A stretch of 64,000 nt of DNA from a bacterium (lineage in GTDB: Bacteria > JAMCPX01): the NCBI GenBank assembly GCA_021787665.1, contig JAJYLN010000004.1, positions 62,001 through 126,000 on the forward strand. Reading direction: 5' to 3'. The translations under genes and the position numbers were made by a program. The notes beneath the pieces were generated by a model, which worked only from the letters and a program-made list of their open reading frames with translations, did no database searches and had not been told where the DNA came from. Below are positions 55,567-64,000 of the stretch, one piece after another. The stretch's first letter is position 1; every line of letters begins with the position of its first letter.

Positions 55567-56703
55567 TCACCTGTCGATCGGCTCGACGTGGATGTTTACC
55601 ACCGAGTGGGGGATGGATCGGTTGATGTCTGCCTCCAGCATATCGCAGATACCGTGTGCCTGTTCCACGGAGAGGTCCCGGGGCAGCTCCAGGTGGAAGT
55701 CTATCATGTACCTCTTCTCGGTGTGCCTGATAGTAAGGTCGTGGAACTTCATCCCATGCGACGTTATCACGTCGGCTATCGACGCGCGGGGCGCGGGCCG
55801 GCCCGGTCCCCCGGCCGCTTGGTCGGCCCCGGTCGCCGTATCGGGCTCAGCGTGGATGACGACGTCCGCGTCGTAGCCGAGCGCTGACAGATCCTGCTCG
55901 ATCCTCTCGGTGATGTCGTGCACCTGCTTGAACGGGAGCGTCTCCGGCACGCTGATGTGCATGTCTATGAATACTTTGCTGTTGCTGTGCCTGATCCGTA
56001 TGTTATGCACGTCCGTCACGCCGCTGATCCTGATCGTGCTGGACCTTATCTGCTCTGCCAGTCCCTCCGGGGCCCTGTCAAGAAGGATGAGGACCGTCTT
56101 TCTGCCGAGCCTGTAGCTCGCCGTGAGCACGAGCAGGGCAACGGCTATGGCTGAGAGGGGGTCAGCCTCCGGGAAGCCTGCCCTCGTGGCTACCAGTCCT
56201 ATGATGACCACGGAAGAGCTCAGGATGTCGCTGGAGAAGTGCAGCGCGTCTGCTTCGAGCGCCTGGCTGTTATACTTTTTCGCTGTCCTGGCAAGTACCT
56301 TCGCTCTCGATGCGTCGACCAGAATAGCGAGTGCCATGACGCCGAAGGACATCCAGGTTACCTCTATCGAGACCGAAGCGACGAACAGCCGCAGCACTGC
56401 TTTGTCTATGATCACCAGACTGGTGGCGACGAGCAGGCCCGCCTCTATCAGCGCGGACAGGCTCTCGTACTTGCCGTAGCCGTAGTTGTACCTCGTGTCC
56501 GCGGGCATGTCGGATACCCGTACGGTAAAGTACGTCAGCAGTGCGGCCCCGAGATCGAGCATCGAGTGTATGGCCTCGGAGATGATACCGAGGCTCCCGG
56601 TCGCGATACCCACAACCAGCTTGATCACGATCAGGAACACGCTCGCCGCGACCGAGCTCAGGGCGACACGCTGCTTTATGGTCGATGGAGCCTGTTTACC
56701 CAT
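55567..56703 (-). CDS. Cation diffusion facilitator (CDF) metal exporter with two C-terminal cytosolic domains
   Basis: A 378-aa transporter from ATG 56703 (MGKQAPSTIKQRVALSS); a longer start at 56829 would add 42 residues without family likeness. Six membrane segments carry the metal site residues HSMLD in TM2 and HFSSD in TM5, i.e. two HxxxD motifs (Zn/Fe/Mn type). Unusually, two metal-sensing ZT-dimer domains follow in tandem (about residues 205-285 and 305-375), joined by a Gly/Pro/Ala linker. It is divergent from the transglutaminase-like gene. Confidence 0.9.
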   Translation of the reverse strand: MGKQAPSTIKQRVALSSVAASVFLIVIKLVVGIATGSLGIISEAIHSMLDLGAALLTYFTVRVSDMPADTRYNYGYGKYESLSALIEAGLLVATSLVIIDKAVLRLFVASVSIEVTWMSFGVMALAILVDASRAKVLARTAKKYNSQALEADALHFSSDILSSSVVIIGLVATRAGFPEADPLSAIAVALLVLTASYRLGRKTVLILLDRAPEGLAEQIRSSTIRISGVTDVHNIRIRHSNSKVFIDMHISVPETLPFKQVHDITERIEQDLSALGYDADVVIHAEPDTATGADQAAGGPGRPAPRASIADVITSHGMKFHDLTIRHTEKRYMIDFHLELPRDLSVEQAHGICDMLEADINRSIPHSVVNIHVEPIDR

Positions 56704-56852
56704 GGGGACAGTATCCCATACGCCGGCGACGTGATCAATACTTATGGGGGCCCTCTCCCCTGCGCGATCATGACGAGAGGGTTGTTGACGAGAAAACGTT
56801 CTTTTTTGTTGCAAAGGTTGACTGTTCATTTCGTCGTGCGTAGCTTTGCCGT

Positions 56853-58343
56853 ATGGAGATGAACAGGAAGCCCCTCAAGATAGCGGTGTACGCAGCGATC
56901 GGCGTCCTCTGGGCCATCAGCATGGCGTACCTGTTGAGGTCCGTACACGATGATACCTTCGCGTCGTACCGTCCGGAGACAAGGATCGTGGCAGGCGCTC
57001 TGTCGGAGTGGATGGGGCTCTATATGGGTACCAGGAAGATAGGCTATGACCACGAAGAGATGTTGCCCTCGAAGGGCGGTTTCGTCTTCAGGACCCGGCT
57101 GTTCATGCGGATCATGCTCATGGGACATGAAAAAGACATAACCACGGTAGCGGACTCTACTACGGACAGCAACTACCTCCTGAAGGACCTGAACTTCTCC
57201 CTGAAGACCGCCGGCATGGAGATTGCCGCGCGGGGCAGGATCGAGCACGAAACGCTGTTCCTGCATATGATCGGCCCCGGGGGAGAGACCACCCGGCAGA
57301 TACCGCTCAAGGAGCCCATCCTGGATTCCGACAGTATTGTGATGCGGATCGTGAAAGACGGGTTCGGGAGGTCCGTGTACAACTTTTATACCTTTGACCC
57401 CACGGTCCAGCAGACCCTCCCGGTACGTGTCAGGATACTGGGCAGGGAGGAAAAGACCATCATGAACAGTCCCGTCAGTACGTTTAAGTTGCGGGTCGCT
57501 ATAAAGGACATGAGTGAGACCATGTGGGTCACTCCCCAGGGAGAGACCGTGGAAGAGATAAGCCCTCTCGGCTTCAGGGCCGTGCTCGAGCCCCGGGCGA
57601 TCGCGCTCACGAAGGGCTGGGGCAAGGAGCCCGTAGACCTCATAGCAGCGACAGCGATTCGGGCGCAGGGGATCAGCATAACCTATCCTGCCGAGGTCCG
57701 GAGCATGGAGGCCTACGTTACCGGCATGACGGGTAGCGAGCTGCTGCCGTCCTTCGACTTCCAGACCCAGCAGGGTGACCTCGTGACAGTCCGAACGCCG
57801 GCGGACATCCGGTCCTATCGGTTACCGTACCGGGGCGCTGAGGACCTGCACGGGCTCTCCGTCCGGCAGGAGCTGAAAAGCTCGCCCCTGATCAATGCGG
57901 ATAACCGGAACATTATCGACACCGCACGATCGATATTGAACGGCGAGACGGACGCGAGGAAGGCTGCGGCGATGATCAACCGGTGGGTGTACGTCCATGT
58001 GAAGGACAGTTATACGGTTGCGCTGCCCCGCTCCATAGACCTGTTGCAGTCGCCGAAAGGGGACTGCAAGGCACATACTATCCTGTTTACCGCACTCGCG
58101 CGGGCCGTCGGTATCCCCACGAAGATGGCGATGGGCGTCGTGCTGATGGGCGACGGGTACTTCTACTATCATGCGTGGCCGCTCGTCTACCTGGGCGGAT
58201 GGGTACCCGTGGACCCGACGCTCGGAGAGTTCCCTGCGGACGCGACGCACATCGTCCTTGCGAGCGGCGACCTTACCAACTGGATGAATATCCTCGGCGT
58301 GGTCGGCAAGCTCAGGATAGACATCATGAGGGCACGACCGTAG
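56853..58343 (+). CDS. Transglutaminase-like (cysteine-protease-fold) membrane-anchored protein
   Basis: A 496-aa protein with an N-terminal membrane anchor (residues about 9-25), a long beta-rich extracytoplasmic region, and a C-terminal transglutaminase core: catalytic Cys near residue 405 in SPKGDCKAHTILFTALARAVG, His in YYHAWPLVYLGGWVPVD and Asp in the following VDPTLG. Members of this group occur in envelope or peptidoglycan-related contexts. Substrate unknown. Convergent with the hydrolase gene 19 bp on. Confidence 0.88.
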   Translation: MEMNRKPLKIAVYAAIGVLWAISMAYLLRSVHDDTFASYRPETRIVAGALSEWMGLYMGTRKIGYDHEEMLPSKGGFVFRTRLFMRIMLMGHEKDITTVADSTTDSNYLLKDLNFSLKTAGMEIAARGRIEHETLFLHMIGPGGETTRQIPLKEPILDSDSIVMRIVKDGFGRSVYNFYTFDPTVQQTLPVRVRILGREEKTIMNSPVSTFKLRVAIKDMSETMWVTPQGETVEEISPLGFRAVLEPRAIALTKGWGKEPVDLIAATAIRAQGISITYPAEVRSMEAYVTGMTGSELLPSFDFQTQQGDLVTVRTPADIRSYRLPYRGAEDLHGLSVRQELKSSPLINADNRNIIDTARSILNGETDARKAAAMINRWVYVHVKDSYTVALPRSIDLLQSPKGDCKAHTILFTALARAVGIPTKMAMGVVLMGDGYFYYHAWPLVYLGGWVPVDPTLGEFPADATHIVLASGDLTNWMNILGVVGKLRIDIMRARP

Positions 58344-58362
58344 GCTCGGAGGGAGACGGTCC

Positions 58363-59211
58363 CTACTCCAGCCTCGTTGCGAACCAGTCCACGATCCTGG
58401 GGAGCACCTGTGACATATGTTCGAGGAGGAGCATGTGTGCTGCGCCTTCTATCTCCACGTAGGTATGGAGATTACCCTTCAGCGCATAGAATGCCCTCTC
58501 CGAGACCTCCTTGGGTATGATCTCGTCCTTTGTGCCCGTTATGATCATCGTGGGAGGCATGGGCAGTCCCTGGAGAGTCGGCACATAGTCCTTCAGGGAG
58601 GATATCGCCCGTACTGTGTAATACCCGGTGTACAGCTTGCTGCCCCTGAATATCTTCAGCATCTTCTGGTTATTGAAGACCCTATGCCAATCGAGGTACA
58701 TGGACGTCGGGGACCTGAGTGCCGGAAAGCGGCTGGTAAGATAGGAGAAAAGCGGCAGCAATTTCTTGTTGATCCCCGGGTACCTGACGATGTTGGTAAA
58801 TTCCTTATAAACGAGCGCTGCGTTGTGCGCCACGGCCGCGCCTACCGGCAGGCCTTCCAGCGCGGCGTAGAAGACCACGATGCCACCCTGGCTGCTCCCC
58901 ATGATGCCTATTTTTCCGGCATACTTCCCTTTCGCGTAGGACACGGTGTCTCGCAGGTTTTCTATGAGCATGGCAAGCGTAAAGTCACCGCGTTTCCCGG
59001 AAGAGTGCCCGTGGCCTATGGGATCGATACCGATTACATTGAATCCCTGGTACGCGAGCGCCTCGAGGAACGTCGCATAGAACTCGGACGCCGCCCCGGT
59101 GCCCGGGAAGAAGACGACGGTCTTGTTCACGCCTGTATTGTTGAACACATCGAGGTGTATGCGTCCGCCGGTAGAGTTTATGAAAGTCTCTTCTCTTGTT
59201 ATCCTACCCAT
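58363..59211 (-). CDS. Alpha/beta hydrolase
   Basis: A 282-aa alpha/beta-hydrolase. The oxyanion region is FFPGTGAASEFY, followed by IGIDPIGHGHSSGKRGDF, the nucleophile elbow GSSQGG, the acid in TGTKDEIIP, and the His in GAAHMLLLEH. It resembles serine aminopeptidase S33/lysophospholipase-like enzymes. No signal peptide. A GC-rich hairpin separates it from the SPFH gene. Confidence 0.88.
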   Translation of the reverse strand: MGRITREETFINSTGGRIHLDVFNNTGVNKTVVFFPGTGAASEFYATFLEALAYQGFNVIGIDPIGHGHSSGKRGDFTLAMLIENLRDTVSYAKGKYAGKIGIMGSSQGGIVVFYAALEGLPVGAAVAHNAALVYKEFTNIVRYPGINKKLLPLFSYLTSRFPALRSPTSMYLDWHRVFNNQKMLKIFRGSKLYTGYYTVRAISSLKDYVPTLQGLPMPPTMIITGTKDEIIPKEVSERAFYALKGNLHTYVEIEGAAHMLLLEHMSQVLPRIVDWFATRLE

Positions 59212-59263
59212 GGGCCTTGTGTCCGCTCTGTATGACTTCCGTCCGCCGATCGCACCATAGATC

Positions 59264-59291
59264 CGGAGGGGCGGTTACCCCCGCCCCTCCG
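59264..59291. terminator. GC-rich hairpin downstream of the SPFH gene
   Basis: An 11-bp perfect stem CGGAGGGGCGG/CCGCCCCTCCG with a 6-nt loop lies between the end of the SPFH gene and the hydrolase start (both minus strand). No U-run follows on either strand, so it may halt or protect transcripts rather than act as a classic terminator. Confidence 0.5.
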
Positions 59292-59307
59292 TGGTAGGTC
59301 CGAGTAT

Positions 59308-60063
59308 TTATTTATTCTCCTGCAGCTTCCTGACGAAGGCGCTCACCAGGTCGAGCGGCATCGGGAATATGACCGTGGAGTTGTTTGAGGCTGCGATCTC
59401 TGTCAGGGTGTTCAGATACCGCAACTGCAGTGAGGCAGGCTCCTTGCTGAGGATAGCGGCTGCTTCGGAGTATTTCTGCGATGCCTGGAGCTCTCCCTCG
59501 GCATTGATCACCTTGGCCCTCCTGTCCCTCTCGGCTTCTGCCTGACGGGCCATCGCCCTTTGCATGTCCTGGGGAAGGTCGATCTGTTTGACTTCGACCG
59601 TAGAGACCTTGATGCCCCAGGGGGAGGTGTGCTTGTCTATGACTTCCTGCAGCTCCATGTTGATCTTCTCCCGCTCGGACAGCAGTTTGTCGAGTTCGCC
59701 CTGACCGCACACGCTCCTCAGGGTCGTCTGGGCGATCTGCGACGTTGCAAAGAGGTAGTTCTCCACCTCGGTGATCGCCTTGTTCGGGTCGATCACCTTG
59801 AAGTATACCACCGCGTTGACTTTGATGGAGACGTTGTCCTTCGTAATGACGTCCTGGGAGGGCACGTCGAGGGTAATCACCCGCGTACTCACTTTGAACA
59901 TCTTGTCTATGAACGGGATCACGTAGATGATGCCCGGCCCTTTGGCGCCTATCAGCCTGCCCAGCCTGAATATGACCGCCCGGTCGTACTCCTTCAGAAT
60001 CTTGATGCCCGACATGAGCACGAGCACTATAAAGATAAAAACAATACCCGTTACACTGTACAT
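59308..60063 (-). CDS. SPFH/stomatin-like (slipin) membrane protein
   Basis: A 251-aa protein with one N-terminal membrane hairpin (residues about 5-20) and an SPFH domain: [51 protein letters not shown], and the C-terminal coiled coil [18 protein letters not shown]. Bacterial slipins pair with NfeD proteases, and the pair here is adjacent with a 2-bp gap and the AAGGAGGA site inside the nfeD end. A role in membrane microdomain organisation or quality control is known for the family. Confidence 0.95.
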   Translation of the reverse strand: MYSVTGIVFIFIVLVLMSGIKILKEYDRAVIFRLGRLIGAKGPGIIYVIPFIDKMFKVSTRVITLDVPSQDVITKDNVSIKVNAVVYFKVIDPNKAITEVENYLFATSQIAQTTLRSVCGQGELDKLLSEREKINMELQEVIDKHTSPWGIKVSTVEVKQIDLPQDMQRAMARQAEAERDRRAKVINAEGELQASQKYSEAAAILSKEPASLQLRYLNTLTEIAASNNSTVIFPMPLDLVSAFVRKLQENK

Positions 60064-60065
60064 GT

Positions 60066-61349
60066 TCAGTCCTCCTTCTTTTTTATTCTTAATACCATAT
60101 CATGGTTCACGTCATCAATAATAATGTTATCCCCGACCTTTATATCCGTCTGGTCGGACAGTGCGTCCCAATACGCGCCGTCGATAAATACCTTGATCCG
60201 GTCACCGTTCACGGCCTTTACGATACCCTCCTGACCAATGAGTCCCTCTTTCCCTGTTTTCGGCCTCTGCAACCTCACCCTGAGCGCGAGCCCCAGCGCT
60301 ACGACAAAGAACAGTGCGGTCAGCAGTGCCGCCACGAGAATGAGTACCCATGAGACGGTGAACGAGGAGGACGAGGTATCGAACAGAAGGAGGGAGCCGA
60401 GTACAAACGAGGCGATGCCTCCCACCGCAAGCATCCCGTGGCTCATCACCTTTACCTCCAGGATGAACAGTACGATCGAGAGCAGTATCAAGAGGATGCC
60501 TCCATAATTGACAGGTATAGTCTGAAACGATACAAAAGCAAGGATAAGCGACAGGGCGCCGATGACGCCGGGGAATATCGCCCCCGGGCTTGCGAGCTCG
60601 AAGAAAACGCCCCACATACCCACGATCATGAATATGTACGCGATGTTCGGGTCGCTGACCACGAGGAGCACCCGCTCCCTCAGCGTCATCCGGATACGGC
60701 TGAGTGCCGCCCCCTTCGTGCGTAACGTATAGACACCCGATGTCTTCGTGATCTTCATCCCGTTGATGACCTTGAGGAGAGCCGGGACCGTAGGGGCGAC
60801 GACGTCGATCACGTGGATTCTGAGTGCCTCTTCCGCCGGAACGGACACGCTCTGCCGCACGGACTCGGCTGCCCACCCGGCGTTGCGTCCTTTCTGCGCG
60901 GCGAGGCTCCTGATGTAGGCGACCGCATCGTTCGTTACCTTCTTCTCCATCTCTTTCCCCAGCTTCTGTCCCATGGTGACCGGGTGCGCCGCGCCGATAT
61001 TAGTGCCGGGTGCCATCGCTGCTATGTCCGATGACATGACGATGAATACGCCTGCAGATGCGGCCCTCGAGCCCGACGGGTACACGTACGCAATGACCGG
61101 CAGTCTGGCATCCTCGATGGACTTCACGATAGTCCGCATGGACGTATCGAGCCCGCCCGGCGTGTCCATGGTCATAAGCAGTGCGCTGGCCCCGTCCTTC
61201 TCTGCCTGTCGTATGGCACGGGGTATGTAGGATGCATACGCAGGTCCTATGGGGCCGTCTATGGATACCTCATCCACATGGTACTCCGCAGCGCGGCATA
61301 TGACCGAGCATGATAACGTCAACAGAACTATCAGGATTAGCCGTTTCAT
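60066..61349 (-). CDS. NfeD-family membrane-bound serine protease
   Basis: A 427-aa protein: signal peptide (about 1-20), ClpP-like protease domain with catalytic Ser98 in GSRAASAG and a Lys near 137, four or five membrane segments, and a C-terminal OB-fold NfeD domain ([25 protein letters not shown]). It matches the long NfeD-1b type, whose archaeal member PH1510 cleaves stomatin. The partner SPFH gene follows directly, and UDG precedes by 30 bp. Confidence 0.94.
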   Translation of the reverse strand: MKRLILIVLLTLSCSVICRAAEYHVDEVSIDGPIGPAYASYIPRAIRQAEKDGASALLMTMDTPGGLDTSMRTIVKSIEDARLPVIAYVYPSGSRAASAGVFIVMSSDIAAMAPGTNIGAAHPVTMGQKLGKEMEKKVTNDAVAYIRSLAAQKGRNAGWAAESVRQSVSVPAEEALRIHVIDVVAPTVPALLKVINGMKITKTSGVYTLRTKGAALSRIRMTLRERVLLVVSDPNIAYIFMIVGMWGVFFELASPGAIFPGVIGALSLILAFVSFQTIPVNYGGILLILLSIVLFILEVKVMSHGMLAVGGIASFVLGSLLLFDTSSSSFTVSWVLILVAALLTALFFVVALGLALRVRLQRPKTGKEGLIGQEGIVKAVNGDRIKVFIDGAYWDALSDQTDIKVGDNIIIDDVNHDMVLRIKKKED

Positions 61350-61379
61350 ATGGTCAATCTCAAGGCATGAGAAAAGAGA

Positions 61380-62084
61380 CTATCGCTTGGTTGTCGGGGC
61401 AGCACGTCCGAGCTCCGTCAACACCAGCTTCATATCGTCCCACACCAGCCTCTTATCTTTTTCGTTGCGCAGGAGGTATGCCGGATGGAAGGTCGGCATG
61501 ACCCGTAAACCGTTGTAGCTGAAGAATTTCCCCCGCATGTCCGATATCCTCATCTGAGGCGGCAGCCCAAGCATCGTTGCCGTGGCGTATTTGCCAAGGG
61601 TAACGATGACTCTCGGTCTGATGATGTCGATCTGATCGAACAGATACGGAGAACACGCCCGAATCTCGTCTTCGCCCGGCTCCCTGTTTCCCGGCGGCCT
61701 GCATTTTATGACGTTCGCGATGAAGACCTCCTCCCTGCTCATACCCATCGCCCTTATGATGTCCGTGAGCAGCCTGCCCGCCCTGCCGACGAAAGGCCTG
61801 CCCTCCCTGTCTTCGTCAGACCCGGGTGCCTCGCCTATGAACATGAGGGACGTGCTGTGGCTGCCTTCTCCCGGCACGGTTTTGGTCCTTGTCTCCTTGA
61901 GTCTGCACTTGCTGCAATCGGACACAGCGAGCTGGATATTTTTCAGGGACAGCGCCCTGTTGCTCTGGAGTCGGGCGTCCGCTCCCTCTGTCCCGGCGGC
62001 GATGGCGGGCATGGGGAATCCCTCGTAGCCGAGCTCTTTCAAGTATCGCACGTACTCAACCAGCGATTCGATATGCTCCCTCAT
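61380..62084 (-). CDS. Uracil-DNA glycosylase, family 4 (iron-sulfur type)
   Basis: A 234-aa family-4 UDG that removes uracil from DNA. It has the four Cys of the [4Fe-4S] cluster (DCSKC, then KCRPPG and RACSPY), motif GEAPGSDEDREGRPFVGRAG and the HPAYLLRN motif. The N-terminal ~50 residues form an extra segment (MREHIESLVEYVRYLKELG). The predicted promoter places the transcription start next to the ATG, and no SD is visible, so a leaderless mRNA is possible. Confidence 0.94.
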   Translation of the reverse strand: MREHIESLVEYVRYLKELGYEGFPMPAIAAGTEGADARLQSNRALSLKNIQLAVSDCSKCRLKETRTKTVPGEGSHSTSLMFIGEAPGSDEDREGRPFVGRAGRLLTDIIRAMGMSREEVFIANVIKCRPPGNREPGEDEIRACSPYLFDQIDIIRPRVIVTLGKYATATMLGLPPQMRISDMRGKFFSYNGLRVMPTFHPAYLLRNEKDKRLVWDDMKLVLTELGRAAPTTKR

Positions 62085-62091
62085 GAATCAG

Positions 62092-62121
62092 TATATAAGC
62101 ACAGCGGTATGGAAAAGGCAA
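62092..62121 (-). promoter_or_regulatory. Promoter candidate of udg-nfeD-slipin
   Basis: TTGCCT (62116-62121) and TATATA (62092-62097) with 18-bp spacing on the minus strand. The expected start is at or one to two bases before the UDG ATG at 62084. Confidence 0.4.
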
Positions 62122-62127
62122 AATAAA

Positions 62128-62272
62128 TCAGTATAGCTGATGGGGAAAGCCCGGGACGATAAAGTCTTTGAGCTTCCGGTAATCTTCATCTGTAAAAAAT
62201 AGCTCCTTACGCCCCTGACCTCGTGTGCACAGTTTGGTAGAGAGCGTCTTTATAGATCAGCCTCATGGCCAT
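62128..62272 (-). pseudogene. Decayed N-terminus of a REP-associated (Y1) transposase
   Basis: From ATG 62272 the minus strand reads MAMRLIYKDALYQTVHTRSG and then stops; shifted by one frame near 62211-62214 it continues RKELFFTDEDYRKLKDF and stops at 62128. Joined, this matches the start of IS200-like TnpA-REP/RAYT proteins (MARPLRIxYxGALYHVTSRGN-RxxIFFxDEDYxKFL). The catalytic HUH motif and Tyr region are absent. It is a short fossil of a mobile element. Confidence 0.75.
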
Positions 62273-62281
62273 GGGGTTGCA

Positions 62282-62310
62282 TGGACAAACCCTCCGCTAC
62301 CGTGTATAGT
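62282..62310 (+). promoter_or_regulatory. Promoter of the DAGK-like gene
   Basis: TGGACA (62282-62287) and TATAGT (62305-62310) with 17-bp spacing, 50 bp before the ATG at 62361. Each box differs from consensus at one position. Confidence 0.6.
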
Positions 62311-62325
62311 CTGTACCGAACAGAC
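62309..62325 (+). promoter_or_regulatory. Palindromic operator candidate at the DAGK-like promoter
   Basis: GTCTGT-ACCGA-ACAGAC is a perfect 6-bp inverted repeat that overlaps the end of the -10 box and the predicted transcription start. The position suits a repressor site; the regulator is unknown. Confidence 0.4.
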
Positions 62326-62360
62326 GGTATCCGCTACGATAATTCAAAAAGGAGGAAGAA

Positions 62361-63431
62361 ATGATTTTACACTGCTGCATCATTAATAATATGAATGCCG
62401 GCAAGAACAAGGCGCATGCGTACAATAAGAGTAACTTCATACCCCACATCGTCAATGATACCTTTGCCATGGATACCTACTCGATGGATGACCTCGGCGT
62501 TGCTCTGGATTTCGTAAAGAAAGAGGGGATTAACCTGCTCATGATCAACGGGGGCGACGGCACCATGCAGATGACCATGACGGAGCTCATCAAGCACCTG
62601 CCGGAGGACAGGATACCCATCATCCTCCCCCTCAGGGGTGGGACGATGAATATGGTCGCAAACAACCTCGGCGTACGGAAATCGCCGATAGATACGGTGC
62701 GCATCATCATGCGCCATGTCGCTGCCTTCAACAGGGGTGAAGAGGATCTCTCCACGATACCGCTCAAGGTGCTCAAGATCAAGGACGCGCGGTACGGCGT
62801 GCGGTACGGCTTTACCTTCTCGAACGGGGTCGTGTACAGGATACAGAAGGCGTACTACGCGACCGGCAATCCCTCGTTCCAGACGGCTGCAAACCTTACG
62901 ACGGCGCTCATCGGCAGCTTTGTCCTCGGTACCCCGACCGGAAGAAAATATTTCGAGAGGATGAAGGTATGCATAGAGATAGACGGCAGAACTTATCCGT
63001 ACGACAAGGTCATGCTGAGCGTCGCCTCTGTCCTAAAAAAACTTGTCCTATGGTTCAAGCCTTTCTATGAGTCGGAAAAGAAGGGACTGGACAAGTTCTA
63101 TTTCCTCGCAGTGTCCATGGACTCTTTTACCATCATAGCTAACATACGGGCGTTATCGACCGGTAAGCTTCGCTCTGAAAAATCATTCAACAACGTCGCG
63201 CACGAAATACGGATACAAGCGGAGGGTGGGTACGGCGTCGACGGGGAACTGACCGAGGACGTACCGTCGGACGTCACCATCACGGAAGGCCCCCCGATCA
63301 ACTTCCTCGTGGTACCCGAGTCCATAAGGACCACGACGATGGGATTTACCTTCAAACACTGGCTGAACAGCGATCTCATCATAAACCATAACAATGCGAA
63401 GAGCCCAGCCGCATACCTGTTGCCGGCCTGA
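62361..63431 (+). CDS. Diacylglycerol-kinase-like lipid kinase
   Basis: A 356-aa protein of the DAGK catalytic family (YegS/DgkB-like). It has NNMNAGKNKAHA at the start, the nucleotide motif NGGDGTMQMTMTEL (GGDGT 64-68), PLRGGTMNMVANNLG, and a C-terminal region with GYGVDGELTEDV carrying the family's DGE-type acidic motif. The family phosphorylates diacylglycerol, sphingosine or phosphatidylglycerol. Strong SD AAGGAGG. Confidence 0.92.
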   Translation: MILHCCIINNMNAGKNKAHAYNKSNFIPHIVNDTFAMDTYSMDDLGVALDFVKKEGINLLMINGGDGTMQMTMTELIKHLPEDRIPIILPLRGGTMNMVANNLGVRKSPIDTVRIIMRHVAAFNRGEEDLSTIPLKVLKIKDARYGVRYGFTFSNGVVYRIQKAYYATGNPSFQTAANLTTALIGSFVLGTPTGRKYFERMKVCIEIDGRTYPYDKVMLSVASVLKKLVLWFKPFYESEKKGLDKFYFLAVSMDSFTIIANIRALSTGKLRSEKSFNNVAHEIRIQAEGGYGVDGELTEDVPSDVTITEGPPINFLVVPESIRTTTMGFTFKHWLNSDLIINHNNAKSPAAYLLPA

Positions 63432-63435
63432 AGGA

Positions 63436-63482
63436 CAAAAAGAGAAAGGGCCCCCGCGGTCCAAAGGATCGTGCGGGCCCTC
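63436..63482 (-). terminator. Terminator between the DAGK-like and DUF3617 genes
   Basis: A hairpin with outer stem AGGGCCC/GGGCCCT and further inner pairs around an AAA loop. On the minus strand it is followed by TTCTCTTTTTG, so it should end the DUF3617 transcript; on the plus strand there is no U-run after it. Confidence 0.75.
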
Positions 63483-63516
63483 GTTACTTCCTCCTGAAAC
63501 GTTACAGAGAAGGAAT

Positions 63517-63963
63517 CTACTTGCAGTTACCGATGCGCTTGCCCTGAAAGTGGTACGTCATGTGCATCGTGTGGATGTTCTTTCCCTCGGTGTCCATTAC
63601 CATGGAGCCTTTGTAGCTCGTGCCATTGCTGTAGGTCATCTCGCCCGTGCTCGTCATCCCGTGCTTGCCCGTACATACCATCTTCCAGGTAACATGGTTG
63701 CCTGAGGCCTTGTAGTCCTGAACCTTGCAGTTCTCATCCTTTGAGGTCTTGGGGACCGTCTTCTCGGGGTCCTGTACATCCTTGGGGGTGATGCACTTGG
63801 TCTGCGTTATGGGTTTCATGGCAAACGGCATGGGCATACCCTTCATCTCCATGGAAGTCGTAATCTCCCAGAGGCCTGCCTTCATGCGCGGTGAGACCGC
63901 AAGGCAAACCGTAACAAGCGATAGTACCAGAACCATTGAGCCGATCATCGTTTTTGAGTTCAT
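63517..63963 (-). CDS. DUF3617 exported protein
   Basis: A 148-aa protein with an N-terminal signal peptide (residues about 1-22, no lipobox Cys at the cleavage site) and the DUF3617 pattern: MKAGLWEITTSMEMKG, a CITPKDV segment, SGNHVTWKMVCTG and GEMTYSNGTSYKGSMVM. Four Cys probably form disulfides. It is rich in Met and Lys. Function of the family is unknown. SD AAGGAGGA. Confidence 0.92.
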   Translation of the reverse strand: MNSKTMIGSMVLVLSLVTVCLAVSPRMKAGLWEITTSMEMKGMPMPFAMKPITQTKCITPKDVQDPEKTVPKTSKDENCKVQDYKASGNHVTWKMVCTGKHGMTSTGEMTYSNGTSYKGSMVMDTEGKNIHTMHMTYHFQGKRIGNCK

Positions 63964-64000
63964 CTATGTTCCTCCTTATTGTTTTTATTTCAGTGGTATG

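Overview
The window reads as a chromosomal segment of a Gram-negative, probably anaerobic or facultative bacterium of the deltaproteobacterial grade (Desulfobacterota/Myxococcota-like; a neighbouring phylum such as Nitrospirota cannot be excluded). Reasons: the gene order nusG-rplKAJL-rpoBC-rpsLG-fusA-tuf-rpsJ-rplCDWB in one run, a Thr-Tyr-Gly-Thr tRNA cluster in front of a second tuf, two PilZ proteins resembling the Myxococcus/Geobacter-type paralogous family, many SPII lipoproteins, pseudopilins, FeoB and a type-4 uracil-DNA glycosylase. Assignment is by gene content only.

Region 1 (1-20.3 kb, all minus strand) is the information-processing supercluster. From right to left: a strong promoter, tRNA-Thr(TGT), tRNA-Tyr, tRNA-Gly(TCC), tRNA-Thr(GGT), tuf copy 2, rpmG, tRNA-Trp, secE, nusG, rplK, rplA, rplJ, rplL, rpoB, rpoC, rpsL, rpsG, fusA, tuf copy 1, rpsJ, rplC, rplD, rplW, rplB and the first codons of rpsS. 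The two tuf copies appear identical over about 1238 bp; the copied segment carries the last codons of fusA, so the scar shows the direction of copying. The rpmG stop codon is shared with the first bases of tRNA-Trp. Possible small leader ORFs precede rpsL and rpoB.

Region 2 (20.3-26.9 kb, minus) is a tightly packed run: two PilZ proteins, a pentapeptide-repeat protein, a metallophosphoesterase, DAHP synthase (aroF) and a frameshifted indolepyruvate:ferredoxin oxidoreductase alpha subunit (iorA). A secreted GH5 lipoprotein lies just upstream.

Region 3 (27-43.5 kb): murA-hisG-hisD on the plus strand, overlapping by ATGA junctions; then on the minus strand feoB with a promoter and Fur-box-like operator, a SAM-dependent methyltransferase, the metK-ahcY methyl-cycle pair behind a foldable leader, fabI, a DsbA-like lipoprotein, a penicillin-acylase-family lipoprotein and two tandem paralogous lipoproteins of unknown function, each with its own promoter and terminator.

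Region 4 (43.7-52.8 kb): pmbA, a PP2C phosphatase, pyruvate kinase and an amidase as a plus-strand operon; gspJ-gspK pseudopilins on the minus strand; a LarC-like short protein; and a second GH5 lipoprotein paralogous to the first.

Region 5 (52.9-64 kb): tRNA-Gly(CCC), a 440-bp non-coding stretch with a riboswitch-like set of mutually exclusive hairpins, an AT-rich miniature beta-propeller lipoprotein, lipA with a fumarylacetoacetate-hydrolase-family gene, a CDF metal transporter, a transglutaminase-like protein, an alpha/beta hydrolase, an SPFH/NfeD membrane-quality pair with UDG, the decayed start of a REP-associated (Y1) transposase, a diacylglycerol-kinase-like protein and a DUF3617 protein. 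I found no CRISPR array, prophage or complete insertion sequence. I do not see a clearly new multi-gene system; the most novel-looking items are RNA-level or junction features.
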